This document shows, in pieces, positions 1 through 7,310 of a DNA stretch of 21,405 nucleotides (the stretch's first letter is position 1; the number at the start of each line of letters is the position of its first letter). Under the pieces are notes generated by a model. The model did not search any database, was not told the origin of the DNA, and saw nothing but the letters and a program-made list of their open reading frames with translations. Source of the DNA: CAZNLL01 sp964573885 (GTDB lineage: Bacteria; Desulfobacterota; DSM-4660; Desulfatiglandales; Desulfatiglandaceae); the NCBI GenBank assembly GCA_964573885.1, contig CAZNLL010000063.1:1-21405 (forward strand). The letters are read 5' to 3'. Made by a program: the position numbers and the translations under genes.

Positions 1-79
1 AAAGATGTGCATTAAAGTCAAGGCAAAATCGTTTGTGATCGCGGCATCCGGTGTTGTGAGGCAGGAGAAGGAGCGGGGG

Positions 80-3000
80 TTAAGGGGGCAGGGTGTGTTT
101 GAAAAGGAGGTGGGGGGGGATGGTGGATTCGGCCAGGTCCACCAGGTGTTGATGGTGGGTAAAAAAGATCACCTGGGTCTTTTTGGAGAGGTCCCCAAGG
201 ACCTGGAGGGCCGCCACGGCCCGGTGGTTATCGAATTTGATGAGAATGTCATCCACAATAAAGGGCATGGCCTCGTTTTGTTCCAGATAGGACTCCAGGC
301 TTGCCAGCCGAAGGGCCAGGTAGAGCTGGTCCGAGGTGCCGTCGCTCATGCCTTCAACCCTTACCAGTTCCTGGCCCCCCGGTCGAACCCCCACGAGCAC
401 GGCCTCGCCCTGGTCGTCGTATTCCGCCCGAACCCCTTCGAAAGAGCCTAAGGTGAGCTGTGAGAACAAGGCATTGGTGCGTTTAAGGACCGGGCCCTGG
501 TGCCGTTCGCGGTACTGTTCAATGGTCTGGGCCAGGACCGCGGAGGCCAGCCTGAGGCGGACATATTTTTCAATATCCTCTTGCAGCCTCGCCAGGATCT
601 GCTGGCGTTCCTCGGCGAGCTCGGCCGCTGAACCGCCCCCGTCCATCCCCTGGAGCACGGTCCTCTCACTGCCGATCTGCTGGTCGAGCTCCGAGCGCTC
701 TCGATTCAGGTCTTTAATCTCCTCCTCCAAACGGTTGATCCTGGTCTTCAAGGAGTCCGGGTCCACCTCTTCGGCCTGGGCCACGAATTCCTCCACGGTT
801 GCCCCGGCGCTCAGCCTTCTAAGGCGCCCTTGCAAGTCTTCGAGTTCCTCTTCCATCTTCCGCCGGAGGGAAGACCGGCGCTCCGCCTCAGGCAAGGCAT
901 CGTGGTCCATGCAGCCCGCCTCCTTGCACATACCGGTCAGTTGGGCGGTGACTTCCGAAATTTTTTTCTCCGCCTCCTGAACCCTTTGGGTGAGTTTGGC
1001 CTGCTGTTTTTCGAACCCTTCCCGTTTGGTTTGGCCTTCCCGGGCACGGACCAGCCGGGCGTTGAGCTCTGAGATGATTTGTTCGGGCTGGGGTCCTACC
1101 AGGTCCGGGGCGACCCGCTTTGCCAGTTGGTTGAGATCATGGCGAAAGGTCTCTGCATCCCTGTCTATCGCACTGATGCGCGTTTGCAGGCTCTCCGCCT
1201 CTTTCACTTTGTCAAAGAGGGCCTTGAGCTCTTCAAGAACCGCGTTTGCCTGGGCCGGGAGTGCATCCCCATCCAGACCCAGAGGCCCGAGGGCCTCTTC
1301 CCAATCCCTTTTCCATTGAGCGAGCTCTGCATCAATCCTTTCCACCTTGGCCCGGGCCTCCTGGAGTTCCCCTTCCCGGGCCTTGATATCAGAGAGGAGC
1401 TGCTCCTTTTTGTTTCGGAGTTCCTCCTGTTCCTGGATAAGCCGCCGGGCCTTCTTGATCAGCCCCGTCAGGGTCTCCCCTTGGGAGGCAGGGGGTTGGG
1501 AGAGGGTCTGGAGACAACGGTCCAGGTGACTGAGGTGTTTCTGGATCTCGGCTTCCAGGGTCTCGGCCTTGGCCCTGCGTTCTCTCAATCTGGCCGCTTC
1601 CTCTGATATGGCGCTTTGATCCTGGCACCAGGCCCGCATCTCCCTGGGGGAGAGAGGAGACACCCCCAGATTTTTCCAGAGTTCGGTCCATTCCGCGGTC
1701 ACCCGCGCCCGCTTTTGGAGGGCTTTCTGGAGGTCTTGTTCCAGGTGTTTCAGCTGGGTGGTCCTGGTTTGTTCCTCCGCCAGAAGCCTGGCCTTTGCAG
1801 CCACCCGGTCCGCCTCGCGCCTGAGCCGGTCCGCAATCTCGTCCGCCCGCCGGACACTCAGCTCATAGGCCTCGGCCAAGGGCCCGGTCCACTGGAGGGC
1901 GACTGAAAAACGGGCCTCCGCCTCGGAGTCTTGCCGGCCCTCTTTCCAGGCCTTTTTGACGAGGGCCCAGCCTTTTTCCCTCACCCCTCTGGCCTCCTGG
2001 AGATCCTTCTCGGTGGGGACTTCTTGCTCCAGGCTGAGACTCTCCATGTCTCCCCGAAGGGTGAGCAGGTCCTCCTCGGTGTCGCTCTTTGCGGACTTGA
2101 GACGGGTCACTTCGGCCTCTGCCTCGGTCAGGTCCTTTTCAAAACGGTCTATGGTCTCGAGGGACGGCATATTCAGGCCCTCAAGCCCTTCCAGAGTGCC
2201 CGTCCACAGGGTTTGGCGTGAGAGATTCCTTTTGAGCCGCTCTCGGGTCGCCTGGATTTCAGAGAACTCACTTTGACACTGGACTTCCACGGGTCCATAG
2301 TCCTGGGCGCGTTCCACCGCGGCCACGAGATCATCCACCGGTCTGGGGGAATCGAGGGATTCAAGGCCTTTTTCAAAATGGCCCTTGAGGGCCGTGAGTC
2401 TTGAAATCTCCTCCAGGGCACCTTCCCGCCGGGCCATAAGTCGCTCATACCTGNNNNNNNNNNNNNNNNNNNNNNNNNNNNNNNNNNNNNNNNNNNNNNN
2501 NNNNNNNNNNNNNNNNNNNNNNNNNNNNNNNNNNNNNNNNNNNNNNNNNNNNNTGCGCCGCCTTTCCCCAAAATCCTCCGGGAGCAACACGGCGTCGGCA
2601 TACGGCGTAAACGCCTGAACCAGTTCCTTCCTCCGGGCAATCAGGGGCAGGGCCTCGTGAATGCGCTCGATCCGGTTTTTCTCCTGTTCATGCCTTGCCA
2701 GGGCCTCGTCGAGCTCGGCCCTTCTCCTGGTGGCCCGAGCCAGGGCCCGGTGGTGGACTTCCCACTCCCGGCCCGGGAGCTCGGCCTCCTTAAGGGCCTT
2801 CTGGTTTTTCTTGAGCTCTGAAAAGCCCTCATTGATGGTCCTTTTGGTGGCTGTCGGGGCAAAGAGTTCATCGGCTTCCTTGTTGAGATCTGCCTGAACC
2901 TGGCGGAGATGGGCAATGCCGGAGCCCGCTGCAAACAGGGCCTGGCCTACGTGACCACCCCCTTTAATGATCTCCTCCCCACCGCGGATCAGGTCCGTGT

Positions 3001-3382
3001 GATCGATTCCGAACATGGTCTCAAAGACCCCGGCCTCCATGGGGCCGAGGAATTTTTTGAGCAGGGCCTCGTCCAGGATTTCCTTGTCGTCTCCGGATCG
3101 AAGGGTGTTCACCCGGCCTTTTCTGCGAATGAGCTCGAGAACCGTCCCGTCGCTGTGTTGAATGACGCCGCCGATGCGCATCTTCTGGTAAGGGTGAAGG
3201 AAGTTGTCCGGGTCTTGCATAGGGATCCCGAAAAGCAAACGCCTAAGTGCCCTGAGGGCCGAGCTCTTACCCGCCTCGTTGGGGCCGTAAATGAGGTGAA
3301 GCCCTTGTGTGCCTCCATCCAGGTCAATGACCCCGTCCGTAAAGGGACCAAAGGCCAGGAGCCTGAGCTCGAGTATTCTCAT
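80..3382 (-). CDS. SbcC/YhaN-like ATPase of DNA repair (large subunit)
   Basis: This is a long coiled-coil ATPase of the SbcC/Rad50 type, closest in style to the YhaN branch. Such proteins partner an SbcD-type nuclease in processing DNA ends. The Walker A motif GPNEAGKS is at residues 33-40. The middle is rich in Glu, Arg, Lys and Leu heptads typical of coiled coil. The C-terminal head has an ABC signature-like segment (MSDGTSDQ, from about residue 1012), a Walker B segment PFIVDDIL (about 1040-1047) and an H-loop FFTHH (about 1073). The ATG at 3382 overlaps the stop of the SbcD-like gene (ATGA), which implies translational coupling. Residues about 277-310 are unknown because of a run of N, so the stated 1100-residue length is provisional. 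No CxxC zinc hook is visible in the readable part. The family is clear; the exact orthology (SbcC or YhaN) is not. Confidence 0.9.
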   Translation of the reverse strand: MRILELRLLAFGPFTDGVIDLDGGTQGLHLIYGPNEAGKSSALRALRRLLFGIPMQDPDNFLHPYQKMRIGGVIQHSDGTVLELIRRKGRVNTLRSGDDKEILDEALLKKFLGPMEAGVFETMFGIDHTDLIRGGEEIIKGGGHVGQALFAAGSGIAHLRQVQADLNKEADELFAPTATKRTINEGFSELKKNQKALKEAELPGREWEVHHRALARATRRRAELDEALARHEQEKNRIERIHEALPLIARRKELVQAFTPYADAVLLPEDFGERRRXXXXXXXXXXXXXXXXXXXXXXXXXXXXXXXXXXRYERLMARREGALEEISRLTALKGHFEKGLESLDSPRPVDDLVAAVERAQDYGPVEVQCQSEFSEIQATRERLKRNLSRQTLWTGTLEGLEGLNMPSLETIDRFEKDLTEAEAEVTRLKSAKSDTEEDLLTLRGDMESLSLEQEVPTEKDLQEARGVREKGWALVKKAWKEGRQDSEAEARFSVALQWTGPLAEAYELSVRRADEIADRLRREADRVAAKARLLAEEQTRTTQLKHLEQDLQKALQKRARVTAEWTELWKNLGVSPLSPREMRAWCQDQSAISEEAARLRERRAKAETLEAEIQKHLSHLDRCLQTLSQPPASQGETLTGLIKKARRLIQEQEELRNKKEQLLSDIKAREGELQEARAKVERIDAELAQWKRDWEEALGPLGLDGDALPAQANAVLEELKALFDKVKEAESLQTRISAIDRDAETFRHDLNQLAKRVAPDLVGPQPEQIISELNARLVRAREGQTKREGFEKQQAKLTQRVQEAEKKISEVTAQLTGMCKEAGCMDHDALPEAERRSSLRRKMEEELEDLQGRLRRLSAGATVEEFVAQAEEVDPDSLKTRINRLEEEIKDLNRERSELDQQIGSERTVLQGMDGGGSAAELAEERQQILARLQEDIEKYVRLRLASAVLAQTIEQYRERHQGPVLKRTNALFSQLTLGSFEGVRAEYDDQGEAVLVGVRPGGQELVRVEGMSDGTSDQLYLALRLASLESYLEQNEAMPFIVDDILIKFDNHRAVAALQVLGDLSKKTQVIFFTHHQHLVDLAESTIPPHLLFKHTLPP
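2454..2553. other. Run of 100 N (assembly gap) inside the SbcC-like gene
   Basis: Exactly 100 undetermined bases fall in the coiled-coil part of the gene. The reading frame on both sides agrees if the gap is taken as 100 bases. A round number suggests a scaffolding placeholder, so the true length may differ. Confidence 0.97.
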
Positions 3383-4644
3383 GAGGAGGCCTCCTTTTTC
3401 AGGAGCCTCTGCAACAAGAGGGGCCTCACCTGCCTCATCCTCTCGGCGATCCAGGCAGGGTCTTCCGGGTCGATCCTGTCTTCACCTTTCCTGAGCTCGC
3501 GAGGCATCTTTTTTATAAGATCTTTCAGGCTCCGTCCCAGGGAGGCCAAATCCGCGGGATCGGATTCCAGGCTGTTCAGACAGCGATGGAGTTCTCCCAG
3601 GGGGCCCTCGTCGGACATGGCCCTTTGGCCTCGGGCAGGGTAGGTGGTGTGGATTCTGACCTTCTCGACGCACACATTCCCGCCGGCCACGTCAATAGCC
3701 GCGGACCTGAACTCATTCATCCAGCGTTCCACATCGCCTGCGAGTTCAGCGTGGGCCGGGGAAGGGCCCTCGATTTCGACGCGCACGACCAGGGGTATAT
3801 TGGGGTTGGCGTCCAGGAGGCGGACGAGTTCTTGGCCCATCTGATCGACCAGTACGTAGCCCCGGTCCGCGGTGGATGCGTCTATGGGGATCCTGGCCCA
3901 TCGCACCACATCCAGGGGTTTGAAATCCGTGGTCACCCGGGCCCGGTCGTCCACGGTGATGACCATGCACCCTTTGGGGCCGCACTCCCTGATGTGTCTC
4001 CCCTGGGTGTTGCCGGGGAAAACCACCAGGGGGGCCTCGGCCACCACTTCCTGCTGGTGCACGTGGCCCAGGGCCCAGTAGTCGTATTCTTTGCGCCGGA
4101 GGTCGTCAAGGCTGCAGGGCGCATAAGGCTCGTGACCCTCCCGCCCGTTTAAAGAGGTATGGAGCAGCCCGATGTTAAAACAGCCGGGGAGAGGCGGAGG
4201 ATAGCCCTTTGCCAGGTTTTTTGTGGTTGCCGGTGAGGGGAAGCTTCGGCCGTGTACGGCCGCACCAAGTGCTTTGAGCTCAACGCTTTCAGCCTCGGTG
4301 GCGGGGAATAGCGTTACATGCTCGGGCAGGCGAAGGGTAGTGGTGATCCTGCTGGCCGCGTCATGGTTGCCTGCCACCAGAAAGACCGGAATGGCCGCCT
4401 CCCGGAGCTTGCGGAGGCGGGAGACCAGGTAAAGACCAGTATTATAATCCTTCCAGTCGCCGTCATAGAGGTCCCCGGCGATGAGCACAAAATCCACTTC
4501 TTCATGGAGAGCCAGGTCTACCAGGTTTTCCAGGGCCCGCCGGGTGGCATGGCGAAGCTCCTCTACGGGAGATCCCTCGTAGGTGGTCAGTTTGTGCAAA
4601 GGACTGTCCAGATGGAGGTCGGCGGCATGGATGAACTTGAACAT
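3379..4644 (-). CDS. SbcD/YhaO-like DNA repair exonuclease
   Basis: This 421-residue protein is a calcineurin-like metallophosphoesterase, the nuclease partner of the SbcC-like ATPase encoded next. The two-metal site is readable: D9 and H11 (ADLHLD), D58 in GDLYDGD, N93 and H94 in GNHD (92-95), H162 in LLHTSL, and H194 and H196 in GHVHQ. The roughly 180 residues after the phosphoesterase core would be the capping and ATPase-binding part. A strong AGGAGGAGG ribosome binding site lies upstream of the ATG at 4644. The gene follows the DUF5661 gene by 24 bp and overlaps the ATPase gene by 4 bp, so the three form one operon. The pair resembles YhaO/YhaN of Firmicutes as much as classical SbcD/SbcC. 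Function is inferred from the family. Confidence 0.92.
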   Translation of the reverse strand: MFKFIHAADLHLDSPLHKLTTYEGSPVEELRHATRRALENLVDLALHEEVDFVLIAGDLYDGDWKDYNTGLYLVSRLRKLREAAIPVFLVAGNHDAASRITTTLRLPEHVTLFPATEAESVELKALGAAVHGRSFPSPATTKNLAKGYPPPLPGCFNIGLLHTSLNGREGHEPYAPCSLDDLRRKEYDYWALGHVHQQEVVAEAPLVVFPGNTQGRHIRECGPKGCMVITVDDRARVTTDFKPLDVVRWARIPIDASTADRGYVLVDQMGQELVRLLDANPNIPLVVRVEIEGPSPAHAELAGDVERWMNEFRSAAIDVAGGNVCVEKVRIHTTYPARGQRAMSDEGPLGELHRCLNSLESDPADLASLGRSLKDLIKKMPRELRKGEDRIDPEDPAWIAERMRQVRPLLLQRLLKKEASS

Positions 4645-4668
4645 GCGCTTTGATCCTCCTCCTGGCTC

Positions 4669-5112
4669 TTACTTGGCCTCCAGGCGGGCCAGTTCCGCCT
4701 TTCTCAAAGCGATTCGCGCCTGGGCCAGCCTCGTATAGTAGGACTTGATCTTTTTTGTCTGACCCCGGACCACGGCCTTGAGAAGATCCCCTTCCAGCTC
4801 CGCCACCTCCAGGAGGCTGTAGTAATCAAGGGATTCCTTGAGATGGGCCAGGACGATCAGGCCGGTGAGGAGGGGATGATTGTTGGTCACATTGGCATCC
4901 TTGAATTGCATGCCATGCTCGAGTTCCACTTCCAGGCCGGTCCGGAAGGCCTTTGGATCGATGTCCATGCCCTTGGTGTTGACCTGGGCCAGAATGATTT
5001 TGGCCTCCTTGAGTGATACGTCGGGGACCTTCTTTCGGCTCCAGTTGCTGATCTTGAGTTCCTTGCAGACCCTCTTGACCTCATCGACCGTGACGTACTG
5101 GGGAATCTTCAT
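4669..5112 (-). CDS. DUF5661-like protein of unknown function
   Basis: This is a soluble 147-residue protein with no signal peptide or membrane segment. The central stretch (EVELEHG, then NVTNNHPLLTG and a LAHLKESLDYY segment) resembles DUF5661 proteins, many of which occur in phage and bacterial genomes. The C-terminus is Lys/Arg/Ala-rich and probably helical (TRLAQARIALRKAELARLEAK region). An AAAGGAGG ribosome binding site lies 5 nt before the ATG, and a clear -10 box lies further upstream. It is the first gene of the SbcD/SbcC-like operon, which hints at a role in DNA metabolism, but nothing in the sequence shows an activity. Confidence 0.75.
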   Translation of the reverse strand: MKIPQYVTVDEVKRVCKELKISNWSRKKVPDVSLKEAKIILAQVNTKGMDIDPKAFRTGLEVELEHGMQFKDANVTNNHPLLTGLIVLAHLKESLDYYSLLEVAELEGDLLKAVVRGQTKKIKSYYTRLAQARIALRKAELARLEAK

Positions 5113-5681
5113 GACGACCTCCTTTGGTTTTTGTGGGAATGTAATTATAGGATCCTCTGAAAAACCAGCATGGTTAATTCGGGTAACGATAACTTTTCTT
5201 CGGTTCCGTTTTAAAAATCAGAGATATCACAATATTTCATGAATCAGCCAAAATGTAAATGAAGAGCTTCATGAAGGGCCCCTCTAAGAGCCATGTTAGG
5301 GTTCGAGCACAAGGTCCGCGGCTTGGGCCGGGCTCAGACGAGACGGATCACGCCCTCTGCAACGGCCGGGTAAGCCGAGGTCATGAGGGGGTCTTAATTC
5401 GGTCCATAAGGAAGAAGGATTCAGCGTGTGAGTATGGCCCCAAACACGGAAAAAGGCAATCGTGGAAAATAGTGGGGATTTCCAAAAATCATTTATTATC
5501 ATTGTCTATCGAGAATTTTGATCAAGGATTTTGCATAGGGGGGAAGGGGAGTTGAAATCGCTTGGGAGACACAAAGGCTCGACAGGGTGGCATGCTTCTG
5601 CTAAAGCAAGGGTCTAAAGGCCTTGGGTCGGGCCTGAAGCCAAAAGATTTTTCAAAAACCCTTCAATAAGGAGCAACTTCG
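5113..5681. other. 569-bp divergent intergenic region without a gene
   Basis: This region separates the leftward DNA repair operon from the rightward deaminase gene. It holds the promoter at 5125-5167 and two identical TTCATGAA palindromes (5236-5243 and 5268-5275, 32 bp apart). It also has a GC-rich stretch (about 5300-5400) with several complementary blocks, for example CGGCTT and AAGCCG. Short open frames here show no recognisable protein and no convincing ribosome binding site. I could not match it to a tRNA, a purine riboswitch or other known riboswitch cores. No clear promoter for the deaminase gene was found. Confidence 0.6.
5125..5167 (-). promoter_or_regulatory. Promoter of the DUF5661-sbcD-sbcC-like operon with flanking inverted repeat
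   Basis: A perfect TATAAT (minus strand) sits at 5144-5149, 31 bp before the start codon. No good -35 box is seen. An 8-bp inverted repeat, TGGTTTTT (5125-5132) and AAAAACCA (5160-5167), is centred on the -10 box and could bind a regulator. Confidence 0.5.
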
Positions 5682-7310
5682 GTGAAACGGTTGAGCTTGC
5701 TTTCTGTGGCCGGGAGAGAAGCGGCCGAAGCGGTGATGGAGGTCAGTCTCGGGAAGAGACCCGGGGATCTGGCCGTCATGAACGGGACCCTGGTCAATGT
5801 GTATTCAGGGGAGATGCTGGAAGGCCTGTCCTTGGTGATAAAGGGGGAGTGGATCGCCTATGTGGGAGAGGATCCCGGGGATGCCATCGGCTCCGATACC
5901 CGGGTGATTGATGCCGAAGGCAAGGTGGTGATCCCGGGGCTTATAGACAGCCACACCCATATTGCGGACTGTCTGTGCAGCCCGGCGGAGTTCCTTCGCT
6001 ATGCCATGAAGGGCGGAACCACCACCATTATTACGGAGGCCATCGAGCCCTTTCCCGTCGGCGGTTACCAGGGTATCACAGATTTTCTGGGGGCCCTTGA
6101 AGATCAGCCCATCAAGATCTTTGCCACTGTCCCGGCCATGGCGTCCACCAGCAGGCTTTCCCACGGCATGCCCCGGCAAATCCTTCAACGGCTCCTGGCA
6201 AGGCCGGATGTGATCGGTCTGGGAGAATCTTTCTGGCAGGCGGTCTTACAGGATCCGGACTCCTTTTTGCCCAATTTTGAGGAGACCCTTAAGGCGGGAA
6301 AGCGGCTGGAAGGGCATACGGCCGGGGCCAGGGGACGCACCCTGCAGGCCTGTGTGGCCACGGGTGTATCCTCCTGCCATGAGCCCATTACCGCCCGGGA
6401 GAGCCTGGAGCGGCTCAGGCTGGGCCTTTATGTGATGATCAGGGAAGGGAGTATCAGGCGGGATCTTGAGGCCATATCTCAGATCAGAGAGATGGGCGTT
6501 GATCCCAGGAGGCTCATCCTGGTGACCGACGGCGTGGGTCCTGAAGACCTCTTGTCCAAGGGCTATATGGAGTTCGTGGTGCAAAAGGCCATTGACTGTG
6601 GCTTTGAGCCGGTGGAGGCGGTGCAGATGGCCTCCATCAACCCTGCGGAATATTTCGGCCTTGACGGCGTTATCGGCGGCATAGGTCCCGGCCGGTATGC
6701 TGATTTGGTTGTAATACCGGAGGCCCGGAACATCCGGGCCGAAATGGTGATCAGCAAGGGCACCGTGATCGTCGCCGAGGGGGAACTGCTGGCAGGTCCC
6801 CGGGAACACCATTTTTCCCAGGAAAGTCTCTGGAGCGTTCATCTTCCCCCCGGGCTCGATTCGTCCTACTTCGGTCTGGAGGTGGAGGATGGGATGTCCC
6901 GGGTTCGGGTCAGGATGATTGATCAGGTCTCAAGCCTGGTGACACGAGAACGGATCGCGGAGGTCCCGGTCACGGATGGAGAGATCAAGGCCGACCCGGA
7001 AAGGGACATCCTTAAGGTGGCGGCCCTGGACAGGGTCCATGGTTCGGACAAGGTCTTTGTGGGGCTCATGTCGTCCCTTCCCCTGCCAGAGCTTGCCTCC
7101 CGGGTGGAAGAGCTTTTGAAGGCGGTCAAGGCACTTGGTTTCCCCTTTGATGATCCCCACAGGACCCTGGTGACCCTCACGGGCGCGGCCATCCCCTTCC
7201 TGCGCATCTGCGAAGAGGGTTTGGTGGACATCAAAAGCGGCAGGGCAGTATCTTTTGTGGTGAAGGGCGATGGTTACGACGATTTTACAGTGCCCACCGC
7301 CACCAGGTAG
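5682..7310 (+). CDS. Adenine deaminase-like amidohydrolase
   Basis: The 542-residue protein has the adenine deaminase layout: an amidohydrolase barrel followed by the adenine deaminase C-terminal domain. The family would convert adenine to hypoxanthine and ammonia in the cytosol. Readable metal-site residues are H91 and H93 (HTHIAD), E182 (GLGE), H212 (EGHTAG), H233 (SCHEP) and D283 (VTDG). The NPAEYFGL segment and a PGRYADLVVIP segment close the barrel. Several hallmark stretches differ from the classical enzyme: HTHIAD in place of HVHIESS, ITEAIEP in place of the DPHEI segment, and TDG in place of TDD. The substrate may therefore not be adenine. The start is a GTG with AAGGAG 8 nt upstream. 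It is the only plus-strand gene in the window, and its 3' end overlaps the SagB-like gene by 37 bp. Confidence 0.82.
   Translation: MKRLSLLSVAGREAAEAVMEVSLGKRPGDLAVMNGTLVNVYSGEMLEGLSLVIKGEWIAYVGEDPGDAIGSDTRVIDAEGKVVIPGLIDSHTHIADCLCSPAEFLRYAMKGGTTTIITEAIEPFPVGGYQGITDFLGALEDQPIKIFATVPAMASTSRLSHGMPRQILQRLLARPDVIGLGESFWQAVLQDPDSFLPNFEETLKAGKRLEGHTAGARGRTLQACVATGVSSCHEPITARESLERLRLGLYVMIREGSIRRDLEAISQIREMGVDPRRLILVTDGVGPEDLLSKGYMEFVVQKAIDCGFEPVEAVQMASINPAEYFGLDGVIGGIGPGRYADLVVIPEARNIRAEMVISKGTVIVAEGELLAGPREHHFSQESLWSVHLPPGLDSSYFGLEVEDGMSRVRVRMIDQVSSLVTRERIAEVPVTDGEIKADPERDILKVAALDRVHGSDKVFVGLMSSLPLPELASRVEELLKAVKALGFPFDDPHRTLVTLTGAAIPFLRICEEGLVDIKSGRAVSFVVKGDGYDDFTVPTATR

Noticed and set aside
5..451. 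148-residue plus-strand frame at the left edge
   Set aside because: It lies opposite the conserved C-terminal head of the SbcC-like gene and is a shadow frame.
5300..5325. GTTCGAGC resembling a tRNA T-loop
   Set aside because: The flanking bases do not form a T-stem and no cloverleaf can be drawn.
5296..5502. 68-residue minus-strand frame in the intergenic region
   Set aside because: It has no ribosome binding site, low-complexity Pro/Arg content and no recognisable family.
5485..5508. Fur-box-like sequence near ATTATCATTG
   Set aside because: Only about 13 of 19 positions fit the Fur consensus and there is no matching symmetry.
5598..5613. Possible sigma-54 promoter (TGGCATGCTTCTGCT) upstream of the deaminase gene
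   Set aside because: The GG and GC elements are one base too close compared with the -24/-12 consensus.
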